A DNA stretch of 64,000 nucleotides from CALKJP01 sp046299555 (GCA_046299555.1 JBKBHS010000003.1:248001-312000), one strand, 5' to 3'. Positions 16,922 to 26,308 are shown, numbered from the stretch's first letter. Notes: generated by a model from the letters alone, not told the origin. Translations and numbers: made by a program.

Positions 16922-19900
16922 TTAATAAATTAAATTTGGAGCAAGCCAACGCTCCATTTCTTCTACTGATTTATTTTTTCGTTTAGCAATACTTTCCACC
17001 TGATCTTTATCTATTTTACCTAAACCGAAATATTGTGCCTGTGGATGTGCAAAATACCAACCACTTACGGATGCAGCAGGATACATTGCTAAACTATCTG
17101 TCAAGGTTACTTTAGTATTTTCGGTAGCATTTAATAAATTAAAAATAGTGATTTTTTCGGTATGGTCTGGACAGGCAGGATAACCCGGAGCAGGCCTTAT
17201 TCCTTGATATTTTTCATTAATTAAATCTTCATTATCTAAATTTTCATTTATTGAATATCCCCAGTAATATTTTCTTACTTGCTCGTGCATATATTCTGCC
17301 AAGGCTTCAGCTAATCTATCTGCAAGGGCTTTTAATAAGATGCTTTTGTAATCATCATGTTCGTCTTTTTCAAACTTTTCTATCCACTTTTCAATGCCTA
17401 TTCCTGCAGTTACTACAAAGGCTCCAATATAATCTTTTACTCCACTTTCTTTAGGTGCAATAAAATCTGCTAAGCACATATTGTAAGCTCCTTGCGCTTT
17501 TTTAGTTTGTTGACGCAAATTAAAATTGGTTGCAATAACCTTATTTCTATCTTCATCAGCATAAATTTCTATATCATCATCGTTCACCGTATTAGCCGGA
17601 AATAAACCTATTACCGAACGTGCTGTAATCCATTTTTCAGCAATTAATTTTTCTAACATTTGTTTTGCATCGGCATAAAGTTTTTGTGCTTCGGCACCAA
17701 CAATTTTATCTTCTAATATTTTTGGAAATCTTCCTGACAGTTCCCAAGTTTGAAAAAAGGGAGTCCAATCGATATAATTAACTAATTTAGATAAATCAAT
17801 ATTATCAAAAACTGTAATTCCGATTTTTTTCGGTGTTACAACATCGTTTTGTTTAAAAATTATTGGAAATTTATTTTTTCTTGCCTCACTTAAACTAATG
17901 TAATTCTTTACCTCTTTGTGTTTGGTATAATGCTCTCGCATTTTACTGTATTCATTTCTGACTGATTCTATGAAATTAACTTTATCGCTACTCAACAAAC
18001 TACCAACAACCGTAACCGAGCGAGATGCATCTAATACATGTATTACACTACCTTTTGTATAATTAGGTTCAATTTTTACTGCAGTGTGTACTTTTGAGGT
18101 TGTAGCTCCTCCAATTAGTAATGGGATGGTAAAATTTTGTCGCTCCATTTCTTTGGCTATATATACCATTTCATCAAGCGAAGGCGTTATCAATCCACTC
18201 AAACCAACAATATCTACATTTTCTTTACGTGCTGTTTCAAGAATTTTTTCAGCAGGTACCATTACTCCTAAATCAATTACTTCATAGTTATTGCATCCTA
18301 ATACAACGGCAACAATGTTTTTACCTATATCGTGTACATCGCCTTTAACAGTTGCTAATAAAATTCTACCGGATGAAGTTTTGTTTTTTAATACACCATC
18401 GTATGCTGTCGATAAGGAAGTTTGGGTTTCGCCTCTTGAGAGGGTATTAAGGGAGTTGTTATCATTCCGTTCTGCTTTATTTTTAGACGCTTCAATATAA
18501 GGTTGCAAGAAGGCTACTGCCTTTTTCATTACACGTGCGCTTTTTACAACTTGCGGTAAAAACATTTTACCACTACCGAATAAATCACCAACTACATTCA
18601 TTCCTGCCATTAAAGGTCCTTCAATTATTTCTAATGGAGTTGAATATACAATCAATGCCTCATTCATATCTGCTTCAACAAACTCATCTATTCCTTTTAC
18701 TAATGAATATGTTATACGTTCTTGCAAAGAACTATTTCTCCATGTATTTTTTTCCTCAATTTTTTCTTTAGAAATTGATTTTTGTGATTTTATTTTTTCG
18801 GCATAAGAAATTAATTTTTCTGTAGCATCATCCTTTCTATCTAATAATACATCTTCTACCAATTCAAGCAATTCTTTATTTATGGTATCATAAACCTGTA
18901 ATTGTGAAGGATTGACAATTCCCATATCCATACCGGCTTTTATACCATGATATAAAAATGCAGAGTGTATAGCTTCTCTAACTAAATCGTTACCTCTAAA
19001 TGAAAAAGATACATTACTAACTCCTCCGCTAACTTTTGCGAATGGCAGATTTTGTTTTATCCATCGGGTAGCTTCAAAAAAATCAACTGCATTTTTTCGA
19101 TGTTCTTCCATACCTGTTGCTACAGGAAAAATGTTCGGGTCGAAAATAATGTCCTGTGGAGGAAATTTAACTTTGTTAACTAATATATCATAGGCTCTTT
19201 TGCATATATCAATTCTACGCTGTAAGGTATCTGCCTGACCTTGCTCATCAAATGCCATAACTACAGCTGCGGCACCATATTTCTTTACCAGATTTGCCTG
19301 TCGAATAAATTCATCTTCGCCTTCTTTTAATGAAATAGAATTTACTATACCTTTACCTTGAATACATTTCAAACCTGCCTCAATAACATGAAATTTTGAA
19401 GAATCAATCATAATCGGAACACGAGCAATCTCCGGTTCAGATGCAATTAAGTTTAAAAAAATTGTCATCGCTTCAACAGCATCTAACATCCCTTCATCCA
19501 TGCAAATATCAATTACTTGTGCTCCCCCTTCTACTTGCTCACGCGCAACCGATAATGCCTCATCATATTTATTCTCTAAAATTAATCGTGCAAATTTTTT
19601 TGAGCCTGTAACATTTGTTCTCTCACCAATATTCATAAAATTGCTATCCAGACGAAGCGTTACAGCTTCTAAACCGCTTAATCGTAAATAAGGCTCAATA
19701 TTTGGAATAACTCTTGGTTTGGTTTTACGAGCATGTTCCGCTATATGTGCAATATGTTCGGGAGTGGTTCCACAACAGCCGCCTACTATATTTACAAATC
19801 CACTTTCTAAAAAATCATGAATTTGGCAAGCCATTTCGTGTGGCGATTCATCATATTCTCCAAATTGGTTTGGTAAACCTGCATTGGGATATGCACTGAT

Positions 19901-20698
19901 ATAAAAGGGAGCTTTTTCTGAAAGTTCTTTTAAATAAGGTCGCATATCTTTAGCCCCCAAAGCGCAATTTAAACCAATGCTTAATAAATTAACATGAGAA
20001 ACTGAATTTAAAAACGCCTCAATAGTTTGTCCGCTTAGTGTTCTTCCGCTGGCATCGGTAATTGTTCCTGAAACCATAATCGGAAGTTCAATTTTTTTTT
20101 GTTCAAACACTGATTGAATAGCAAACAAAGCTGCTTTGGCATTAAGAGTATCAAAAATAGTTTCTATTAAAAGGATGTCTACCCCTCCATCAATTAAACC
20201 ATTTATTTGTTCTGTATAGGCTTCAACTAATTCATCCCAAGTAATTGCTCTATATCCCGGATTATTTACATCAGGTGATAAAGACAGTGTTTTATTGGTT
20301 GGTCCTATTGCTCCTGCAACATAAACTTCATCTTTATATGCTTGTTTATTTGAAGAGATGAATTCACTTACTGCTTGTTTGGCTATTTTTGCTGCTTCAA
20401 AATTTATTTCATAGGCTAAATGTTCCATTTGATAATCAGCCAATGAAATTTTTTGAGCATTAAATGTATTAGTTTCAATTATGTCGGCTCCGGCTTGTAA
20501 ATATTGCAGATGAATTTTTTTTATTATTTCGGGCTGTGTTAAAACCAATAAATCATTGTTGCCTTTTACATCGCACTGCCAATTTTTAAATCGCTCTCCT
20601 CTATAATCTTCTTCTTTTAATTTATAACGCTGAATCATGGTACCCATAGCACCATCAATTACCAATATTTTATTTTGTAAAACTTTTTTAATATCCAT
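16922..20698 (-). CDS. metH: cobalamin-dependent methionine synthase
   Basis: 1258 residues from the ATG at 20698. A TTG reading from 20716 is rejected because those codons are the U-tract and hairpin arm of the leader terminator. All modules of full-length MetH are present: homocysteine domain with zinc cysteines (G-L-N-C-A-L-G-A and G-G-C-C-G-T-T-P-E-H), pterin domain (N-I-G-E-R-T-N-V-T-G-S), cobalamin cap and Rossmann domains (D-V-H-D-I-G-K-N-I-V with the cobalt-ligating His, G-G-A-T-T-S-K), and the SAM reactivation domain (R-P-A-P-G-Y-P-A-C-P-D-H). It transfers methyl from methyl-THF to homocysteine. It sits behind a SAM-I riboswitch, so it should be shut off when SAM is plentiful. Confidence 0.97.
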   Translation of the reverse strand: MDIKKVLQNKILVIDGAMGTMIQRYKLKEEDYRGERFKNWQCDVKGNNDLLVLTQPEIIKKIHLQYLQAGADIIETNTFNAQKISLADYQMEHLAYEINFEAAKIAKQAVSEFISSNKQAYKDEVYVAGAIGPTNKTLSLSPDVNNPGYRAITWDELVEAYTEQINGLIDGGVDILLIETIFDTLNAKAALFAIQSVFEQKKIELPIMVSGTITDASGRTLSGQTIEAFLNSVSHVNLLSIGLNCALGAKDMRPYLKELSEKAPFYISAYPNAGLPNQFGEYDESPHEMACQIHDFLESGFVNIVGGCCGTTPEHIAHIAEHARKTKPRVIPNIEPYLRLSGLEAVTLRLDSNFMNIGERTNVTGSKKFARLILENKYDEALSVAREQVEGGAQVIDICMDEGMLDAVEAMTIFLNLIASEPEIARVPIMIDSSKFHVIEAGLKCIQGKGIVNSISLKEGEDEFIRQANLVKKYGAAAVVMAFDEQGQADTLQRRIDICKRAYDILVNKVKFPPQDIIFDPNIFPVATGMEEHRKNAVDFFEATRWIKQNLPFAKVSGGVSNVSFSFRGNDLVREAIHSAFLYHGIKAGMDMGIVNPSQLQVYDTINKELLELVEDVLLDRKDDATEKLISYAEKIKSQKSISKEKIEEKNTWRNSSLQERITYSLVKGIDEFVEADMNEALIVYSTPLEIIEGPLMAGMNVVGDLFGSGKMFLPQVVKSARVMKKAVAFLQPYIEASKNKAERNDNNSLNTLSRGETQTSLSTAYDGVLKNKTSSGRILLATVKGDVHDIGKNIVAVVLGCNNYEVIDLGVMVPAEKILETARKENVDIVGLSGLITPSLDEMVYIAKEMERQNFTIPLLIGGATTSKVHTAVKIEPNYTKGSVIHVLDASRSVTVVGSLLSSDKVNFIESVRNEYSKMREHYTKHKEVKNYISLSEARKNKFPIIFKQNDVVTPKKIGITVFDNIDLSKLVNYIDWTPFFQTWELSGRFPKILEDKIVGAEAQKLYADAKQMLEKLIAEKWITARSVIGLFPANTVNDDDIEIYADEDRNKVIATNFNLRQQTKKAQGAYNMCLADFIAPKESGVKDYIGAFVVTAGIGIEKWIEKFEKDEHDDYKSILLKALADRLAEALAEYMHEQVRKYYWGYSINENLDNEDLINEKYQGIRPAPGYPACPDHTEKITIFNLLNATENTKVTLTDSLAMYPAASVSGWYFAHPQAQYFGLGKIDKDQVESIAKRKNKSVEEMERWLAPNLIY

Positions 20699-20701
20699 AT
20701 C

Positions 20702-20731
20702 AACAAAAAATCCCAACCTAATCGGATGGGA
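20702..20731 (-). terminator. riboswitch expression-platform terminator
   Basis: On the minus strand TCCCATCC pairs with GGTTGGGA around loop GATTA (20711-20731), with one T-T mismatch, followed by TTTTTTGTTG. It ends 3 bases before the metH ATG and fits an OFF switch acting by premature termination. Confidence 0.85.
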
Positions 20732-20769
20732 CTTATTAAATAATGTTATAACATCAAAATCTTTTCCGA

Positions 20770-20918
20770 CTTATCTTCTCCCAAAATGAGGGAACAGGAT
20801 TTGGCACTGGTGAAATTACTAAAGTGTTTTATATACACCTCTTTTTTCTCTCTCAATAGGGGAAGTTTTCACTTTGCCGGAGTTTCACAGAGCCTGTCTC
20901 TCCACTCCTCTTGATAAG
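20770..20918 (-). promoter_or_regulatory. SAM-I (S-box) riboswitch upstream of metH
   Basis: The minus strand shows the SAM-I core: CTTATCAAGAGGAGTGGAG at the 5' side, then GACAGGCTCTGTGAAACTCC and GGCAAAG, later CCAGTGCCAAATCCTG, and GATAAG closing P1 (20913-20918 with 20770-20775). The P3-side arm is long, with CCCCTATTGAGAGAG. An intrinsic terminator follows directly. The 5' end of P1 is only about 15 bases from the stop of the preceding small gene, and no TAnnTTTG box was seen in that gap. Confidence 0.9.
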
Positions 20919-20933
20919 TTATTTTAAAGAACT

Positions 20934-21164
20934 CTACTTACTAAATTTTGCAGCAATCTTTTTTCTAAAAAAGATAATTGCAATAGTTGCCAATAAAATA
21001 TATGGCATTACCATTATATATAATATGGCATTATTTACCCCTTTGCCAACATTACTTGCATCTGTTTCAATGGTGGCTTTACACATAGCACATTGCGCAA
21101 TTGCTGTATCAGCAATCATTAATAGTCCTATTATAAGAAGTATTATTAAATTTCTTTTTTTCAT
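20934..21164 (-). CDS. small CxxC membrane protein at the end of the oxidase assembly operon
   Basis: 76 residues. Signal peptide or first helix (about 5-24, ending A-I-A-Q), then C-A-M-C-K at positions 25-29 on the periplasmic side, a polar stretch (T-D-A-S-N-V-G-K-G-V-N), and a membrane helix (about 47-67) with a Lys-rich tail. No named family recognised. It lies one base after the DUF420 gene and downstream of SCO, so the exposed CxxC could serve copper or thiol handling during oxidase assembly. That role rests on context only. Confidence 0.7.
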   Translation of the reverse strand: MKKRNLIILLIIGLLMIADTAIAQCAMCKATIETDASNVGKGVNNAILYIMVMPYILLATIAIIFFRKKIAAKFSK

Positions 21165-21165
21165 T

Positions 21166-21690
21166 TTAATAATATGGTGCTATCATAAAATAAACGATTA
21201 CACCGGTAATTGTAACATATAACCACAAAGGTAATGTTATTCTGGCAATTTTGCGATGTTTATCAAACTTCTCGCTAAGCGCGCGAACAAATGATATTAA
21301 TACCAATGGAACAATTACTGCTGCTAAAATAATATGACTAATTAATACAAAGTAGTATATTAATTTTAATGTGCCTTCACCTCCATAAATTGTTGGTTCT
21401 GATGTAGCATGATAAACAATGTATGATAGTAGGAAAACTATTGATAGTCCTATTGCACTTATCATTAATTTACGATGCAACTCAATATTTTTGTTTTTTA
21501 TGGCAATAAATGCGGCAATAAGCAATATTGATGTAGTTCCGTTTAAAAAAGCATTTAAAGCTGGTAAGAATGTAAGTTTAGAACCAATGTCTAACTTCGG
21601 AGCAAAAAATAGAATAGCAACAGCAACAGGGATAATAATTGAAACAGCTATAATAAGGGGAGTAAGATTTTTTTTCTGAAGGCCTGTCAT
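21166..21690 (-). CDS. DUF420 (CtaM-like) membrane protein
   Basis: 174 residues with five predicted membrane helices and the conserved H-x-x-L-M (H-R-K-L-M-I-S-A), Y-Y-x-x-L-x-x-H (Y-Y-F-V-L-I-S-H-I-I-L-A) and H-R-K-I-A-R motifs of DUF420. CtaM-type members are required for maturation of heme-copper oxidases in Firmicutes. The start overlaps the SCO gene stop by 4 bases. Confidence 0.85.
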   Translation of the reverse strand: MTGLQKKNLTPLIIAVSIIIPVAVAILFFAPKLDIGSKLTFLPALNAFLNGTTSILLIAAFIAIKNKNIELHRKLMISAIGLSIVFLLSYIVYHATSEPTIYGGEGTLKLIYYFVLISHIILAAVIVPLVLISFVRALSEKFDKHRKIARITLPLWLYVTITGVIVYFMIAPYY

Positions 21691-22409
21691 TTTTTCTTTT
21701 CTTTTCTTGGTTTCATGTAGTCTGCTATTAATAGCTTTATATCATCTATCAGATTCTTTTTTATTTCAGATATACTGGTTCCATCATAAAATCCTCTTAT
21801 TCTTCCTTCTTTATCAACCAGCACAACTTGCTCTGAATGTAAAAATCCTCCCGGTGCAAGCACATCTTCGCTGGCATTTAACAGATAACCTTCAAGCGCC
21901 AGCTTATATAATTCCTCTTTATTACCAGTAACAAAAAACCAGCGCTGATTGTTCGCATGAACCATTTTTGCATAGTCGGCCAGTACCGGTACACTATCGT
22001 GCTCAGGGTTTACGGTATGAGAAATAATCATAACATCCGGAGTTTCTAAAAATCGATCTTGAACATATTTTAAATTAACCGCCATTTTAGGGCAAATGGT
22101 AGGGCAAGTGGCAAAGAAATAATTGGCAACATAAATTTTCCCTTCTAAATCTTTTTTGGTAATGGTATCACCATTTTGATTAACAAATTTGAAATCAGGA
22201 ATAGTATGATAAATGGTATCAATTACTTCTTTACCATCAACTATAGAAGTAATTACTTCCTTTTCGCCATAAATTGGAAGCGATATAAAATTATGCTTGC
22301 CGGTTGCGAGAAAAAAATAAAGTAAAGTAGGAAACAGCAGAATAGTAAGTAGGATTGCTAAATTACGTATTCTGCTGCTTTTAAAAGTACTATCAGAATT
22401 ATTGCTCAT
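21687..22409 (-). CDS. SCO1/SenC family copper chaperone
   Basis: 240 residues: an N-terminal membrane anchor (about 17-36) and a thioredoxin-fold domain with the copper-binding C-P-T-I-C-P motif (C102, C106) and the conserved His in F-L-H-S-E-Q-V-V-L-V-D. It delivers copper to the CuA site of oxidase subunit II or reduces it. The start overlaps the subunit IV stop by one base (TAATG), pointing to translational coupling. Confidence 0.92.
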   Translation of the reverse strand: MSNNSDSTFKSSRIRNLAILLTILLFPTLLYFFLATGKHNFISLPIYGEKEVITSIVDGKEVIDTIYHTIPDFKFVNQNGDTITKKDLEGKIYVANYFFATCPTICPKMAVNLKYVQDRFLETPDVMIISHTVNPEHDSVPVLADYAKMVHANNQRWFFVTGNKEELYKLALEGYLLNASEDVLAPGGFLHSEQVVLVDKEGRIRGFYDGTSISEIKKNLIDDIKLLIADYMKPRKEKKK

Positions 22410-22777
22410 TACCAGTTAAAAATCTGGTCCATTTTGTGGCTGTAAACAGCTTCGGTTAAGCAAATAAAAATTAAGTATAGTGCAAATAAGATAAATGGGG
22501 CTAAAACTGTCCAACGGAAATTTTTCTTTTCGTCTCCTAAGTGCATGTACGACATTACAATGTAAAATGCTTTTACAATTGTAAGGGTAATAAAGGTAAT
22601 TAGTAAAAATGATTTTGCTTCAGGAGTTCTGGAAAATTTAAACCCTAGACCAACTTCTACAATGGTTACTACCAATAAAATCCAAAATACTTTCCAAATT
22701 ACGGCACGTTTCTTTTTACCTTCTTCTTCGCCATGTATATGGTCTAGAGCCGGTTCGTAAATATCATCTCTTATCAT
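22409..22777 (-). CDS. cytochrome c oxidase subunit IV family protein
   Basis: 122 residues with three membrane helices and the Y-I-V-M-S-Y-M-H-L-G-D-E-K-K motif seen in caa3/cbo-type subunit IV proteins of Bacteroidota. A charged N-terminus faces the cytoplasm. It sits between subunit III and SCO. Confidence 0.85.
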   Translation of the reverse strand: MIRDDIYEPALDHIHGEEEGKKKRAVIWKVFWILLVVTIVEVGLGFKFSRTPEAKSFLLITFITLTIVKAFYIVMSYMHLGDEKKNFRWTVLAPFILFALYLIFICLTEAVYSHKMDQIFNW

Positions 22778-22811
22778 AAGTTTATATTTTAAAGATTAAT
22801 ATTTTTTACAA

Positions 22812-23684
22812 TTACAATAAATAGAAAAATGTGAATACAAACACCCAAACTAAGTCAACGAAGTGCCAGTAAAGACCGGTTTTCTCAACCATTTCGTAAT
22901 GACCGCGTTTATGGTAAATTCCTAACATTACTCCAATCAAAATAACAATATTTATTACCACTCCACTAAATACGTGAAAACCATGGAAACCAGTAATAAA
23001 GAAGAAGAAATCTCCAAACAATGGATGACCGTATTCATTTTCTTTTAGGTTAGCTCCTTGTATCCATCTGGATTCAGCAATTAATTTTTTAGCTTCCTCA
23101 CCTTTTATTAATCCGGGATTATCTTGCCAACCATCAAATAATTTTACATTGGCAGGTTTAACAGCTGCACCTTCCTCCCACTCTTTTAACATTTGAGCAT
23201 GACCATGTTCGTCAGCTTTAACAATATGAAAAACTTCTCCCATTGGAGTTACATAAGCTCCATGTTCAGTACCATGTATAAAATGATACCACTCATATGC
23301 TTGTGAGCCTAAAAATATAAACCCTCCAATTATGGTTAAAATCATCCACTTTATAACTCCGTTTTTATCCATGCGATGACCTGCTTCAACAGCTAATACC
23401 ATGGTTACGGAACTCATAATAAGTATAAAGGTCATTAAACCTACATAAGCTAACTCAATATGGCCATCCACAAAAGGGAAATGCGTAAAAACATCACCAG
23501 CTACAGGCCAAATATCCTGATACTTGTGACGCATAAAACCGTAAGCTGTTAAAAAGCCGGTAAATGTTAAAGCATCTGATAAGAGGAAAAACCACATCAT
23601 CATTTTACCATAACTAATACCGTATGGTGAACGATAACCGCCTCCCCATGCTTTACCGGTTTCTACGTGTGTAGTTGCTGCCAT
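22812..23684 (-). CDS. cytochrome c oxidase subunit III (long form)
   Basis: 290 residues. The membrane helices and signature segments of subunit III are clear (M-W-F-F-L-L-S-D-A-L-T-F, A-Y-E-W-Y-H-F, F-F-F-I-T-G-F-H-G-F-H-V and Y-W-H-F-V-D-L-V-W-V-F). An 80-residue soluble insertion (about 140-220) separates the helix ending in E-W-Y-H-F from the F-F-F-I-T-G-F-H helix. It is the second of two subunit III genes here. Confidence 0.92.
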   Translation of the reverse strand: MAATTHVETGKAWGGGYRSPYGISYGKMMMWFFLLSDALTFTGFLTAYGFMRHKYQDIWPVAGDVFTHFPFVDGHIELAYVGLMTFILIMSSVTMVLAVEAGHRMDKNGVIKWMILTIIGGFIFLGSQAYEWYHFIHGTEHGAYVTPMGEVFHIVKADEHGHAQMLKEWEEGAAVKPANVKLFDGWQDNPGLIKGEEAKKLIAESRWIQGANLKENEYGHPLFGDFFFFITGFHGFHVFSGVVINIVILIGVMLGIYHKRGHYEMVEKTGLYWHFVDLVWVFVFTFFYLL

Positions 23685-23726
23685 AAAATATTTGATTTAT
23701 GTTTTTTTTAAATTATCGCTGCAATT

Positions 23727-24317
23727 TTAATGAATAAAAATTAAAAATAGTAATAAATACACCCATAAAATATCCAAAAAATGCCAATAAATTCCAACAA
23801 GCTCAATTCCAAGATATTCACTTGAGTTATATTTATCTTTATGCGCTTTGTAGATAACTATTAGTAAATTAATAATACCTCCTAATAAATGTAACACATG
23901 AACTCCTGTTAATACATAAAAAAACGAACCAGCGGGATTACTTTGACTTCCGGCAAAATAAATTCCCTGCTTTACCAATTCGCCCCATCCTAAATATTGC
24001 ATTAATGAAAATAAAACTCCTAAAAATAAGGTTGTCCATAACCAAATTTTAATCCCTTGCAGATTATTGCCTTTAGCAGCATTTAAAGCCAAAATCATGG
24101 TAATGCTGCTAATAATAATAACTGCCGTACTATAGTAAAAAATAGACGGTATTTGAAATTGAAGCCAGTTCCCTTCGGCTTTTCTTAAAATTATGGCACT
24201 TGTTAAAGCTGCAAACAACATTACAATACTTGCAATACCAACCCATAGTAACATTTTTTTAGTTCTTACTTTTATTTCTTTCAGCTCTTCGGGAGTGTAT
24301 TCTGTAATTGTTTCCAT
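23727..24317 (-). CDS. heme-copper oxidase subunit III family protein (short form)
   Basis: 196 residues, five or so membrane helices, with F-Y-V-L-T-G-V-H-V-L-H-L-L-G-G and Y-W-H-F-L-D-I-L-W-V-Y-L. It has the subunit III fold without the soluble insertion of its neighbour. Paired long and short subunit III genes downstream of ctaB are common in Bacteroidota. It starts 3 bases after the ctaB stop. Confidence 0.9.
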   Translation of the reverse strand: METITEYTPEELKEIKVRTKKMLLWVGIASIVMLFAALTSAIILRKAEGNWLQFQIPSIFYYSTAVIIISSITMILALNAAKGNNLQGIKIWLWTTLFLGVLFSLMQYLGWGELVKQGIYFAGSQSNPAGSFFYVLTGVHVLHLLGGIINLLIVIYKAHKDKYNSSEYLGIELVGIYWHFLDILWVYLLLFLIFIH

Positions 24318-24320
24318 ATC

Positions 24321-25217
24321 TTAAGTTTTATCTAACAACAAGGCTATTTGTACTATTGGCAAATATAAAAACGATGCAAACATAAGTCGCGATGCATCTT
24401 TAACATCGCAAGTCTTTAAAAGTTTAAAGGATTGCCAGGTAAATAAAATTCCGCTGATTGTTATGATAATGGCCGAAACAACTCCACTCATACCAAAAAT
24501 ATAAGGCATTACACCAATAGGAATTAATCCCATTGAATAAAATAAAATTTGATAGGCACTTGCCTTGCTTCTACCGCTTGCAGAAGGCAACAAGCGAAAT
24601 CCTGCTTTTTTATAATCTTCATCCAATACCCAGGCTATAGCCCAAAAATGTGGGAATTGCCATATAAATTGAATGGCAAAAAGTAATCCCGGTTCTAAAC
24701 CAAATTTACCGCTTTCGGCTACCCAACCCAACATGGGTGGAACTGCTCCCGGGAATGCCCCAACAAATACTGCCAGCGGACTAACTTTTTTTAATGGTGT
24801 GTAAATAACCGTATAAACCACCAATGCACCAAAACCATAATAAGCGCAAAGTGGATTAATATATCTCCATAATATAAAAGTACCGATAACCGCCATAATT
24901 ATGGCAACTACCCATGCTTCGTTAACCGTAATACGCCCTTGAGGCAAAGGGCGATTTTGAGTACGCGACATTAATTTATCGGTGTCTTTTTCTATAATTT
25001 GATTAATGGCATTGGAAGCTCCCGTTACAAAATAACCTCCAATCGCAAGTAATAATGCTTTAGTCCAGTTAATTTCAGAGGCAGCATACATGTAGCTGAT
25101 AACGGCTGAAAAAACCACTAAAGAGGCTAATCGGGGTTTAGCTAGTTTATTGTAATCGGAAAGGCGGGAAGCAATATTCACTTCTTTGGTTTGAGTATAT
25201 GTTTTTACTGCTTGCAC
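24321..25217 (-). CDS. ctaB: protoheme IX farnesyltransferase (heme O synthase)
   Basis: 298 residues, about nine membrane helices. The UbiA-family aspartate motif N-A-I-N-Q-I-I-E-K-D-T-D-K-L-M-S-R-T and the second motif D-E-D-Y-K-K-A-G-F-R-L-L-P identify it. It farnesylates heme B to heme O for the oxidase. The start codon is GTG at 25217. A TATTTTTG box at 25261-25268 on the minus strand is a possible promoter. This is the first gene of the operon; oxidase subunits I and II, usually just upstream, are not present. Confidence 0.93.
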   Translation of the reverse strand: MQAVKTYTQTKEVNIASRLSDYNKLAKPRLASLVVFSAVISYMYAASEINWTKALLLAIGGYFVTGASNAINQIIEKDTDKLMSRTQNRPLPQGRITVNEAWVVAIIMAVIGTFILWRYINPLCAYYGFGALVVYTVIYTPLKKVSPLAVFVGAFPGAVPPMLGWVAESGKFGLEPGLLFAIQFIWQFPHFWAIAWVLDEDYKKAGFRLLPSASGRSKASAYQILFYSMGLIPIGVMPYIFGMSGVVSAIIITISGILFTWQSFKLLKTCDVKDASRLMFASFLYLPIVQIALLLDKT

Positions 25218-25313
25218 GTGTTATAAATGCAATGCAAAGGTCTGTTTTTTTTTCAATTGGCAAAAATAATTTAGCCTTTGATATTTTAGTAAAAATGATC
25301 TGATATTAGATTT

Positions 25314-25340
25314 TTTTATTCGTTTTATTCGTTTTATTCG
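25314..25340. repeat. three tandem copies of TTTTATTCG
   Basis: 9-bp units at 25314-25322, 25323-25331 and 25332-25340, followed by a partial copy. They lie between ctaB and the divergent outer-membrane gene, where copy number could change promoter spacing. Confidence 0.8.
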
Positions 25341-25372
25341 TTTTAATTTGTAAAAACATATTTTTTATTGTG

Positions 25373-26305
25373 ATGAAAAAATATTTTGTTATAATAATTC
25401 TCACTTTTATTTCATTAAAAACAATTGCTCAAGGTATCGAAGAAGATATAATCATTTTAACCAATGGCAGTTTGTATAGAGGAAAAATTATTGACAGTAC
25501 TCAAATAGATAGAATAAAAATTGAGTGTTACGACAGAAACATTTATGTATTTAACCGAACTGAAATATCTGAAATTAAAAAAGGTCCGGCAGATTTGAAA
25601 TATAGTATTTCTAAAATAAGATTAATAAAAGAAAATAATAAAGTTATATCTGCCTACTTTAAAAAAGGATTTAAGTTTAGCGTTGAGACACTTTATGGAT
25701 ATAATTTTTCGAAAACAAATTCTAATAATTTTAATTACGCTGCATTTCTAATAAGTTCAGGGTATAGAATTAACAATGGCATGTATATTGGCATACAAAG
25801 TGGTATTAATTATTTGGGCTTATTTAAAAAATCAAACTCATATCAAGTTGAAGGAATACCGAATTTATATTTTTACTTGTATGATTTTAATAGAAATTTA
25901 TTCCCTGCTCGCATAAGCATTCCCATTCTTTTCAACGTTCAGCAAACACTATTATTGGATAAAATGAGCAGTGTTTTTTCGCTAAGCTTTGGTTACGATT
26001 ATAATATTACTTCGAATCAAACAAAGATATATACTGACACAAGGTATTTGGCTACAACCGAAACAAAACAAATTTTTAAATGGAGTAATTCTTTAATATT
26101 AAATCCTGAAATAAAAAACATTATTGCTATTTCTGATAAAATTAACTTTTTAGCATCTATAGGTTTTTTGCAAAACAATATCGATTTTGACATTGAACAT
26201 ACTATAACAATCAATTACTATACTACTTCTAATTCTTCAAGTAATAACATTAGAGATACTTTTCGATATAGATTTTTGTATTTAAAATTAGGAATAGGAT
26301 TTTAA
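25373..26305 (+). CDS. predicted outer-membrane beta-barrel protein (tandem paralogue A)
   Basis: 310 residues from the ATG at 25373; a GTG lies just before it. Signal peptide ends at I-A-Q. A short N-terminal beta module (I-I-L-T-N-G-S-L-Y-R-G-K-I-I...I-S-E-I-K-K) precedes a long stretch of alternating amphipathic strands rich in Y, N, S and F, ending in aromatic G-I-G-F, as in beta-barrels. Family not recognised. The next gene has the same architecture and length. Confidence 0.75.
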   Translation: MKKYFVIIILTFISLKTIAQGIEEDIIILTNGSLYRGKIIDSTQIDRIKIECYDRNIYVFNRTEISEIKKGPADLKYSISKIRLIKENNKVISAYFKKGFKFSVETLYGYNFSKTNSNNFNYAAFLISSGYRINNGMYIGIQSGINYLGLFKKSNSYQVEGIPNLYFYLYDFNRNLFPARISIPILFNVQQTLLLDKMSSVFSLSFGYDYNITSNQTKIYTDTRYLATTETKQIFKWSNSLILNPEIKNIIAISDKINFLASIGFLQNNIDFDIEHTITINYYTTSNSSSNNIRDTFRYRFLYLKLGIGF

Positions 26306-26308
26306 GTT

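Noticed and set aside
20699..20716. Longer metH start (TTG at 20716)
   Set aside because: Those codons are the U-tract and one arm of the riboswitch terminator; the ATG at 20698 fits the family start.
20911..21222. Plus-strand 103-codon frame over the riboswitch and CxxC gene
   Set aside because: It is antisense to a gene in a compact operon and to the aptamer, with no start or family support.
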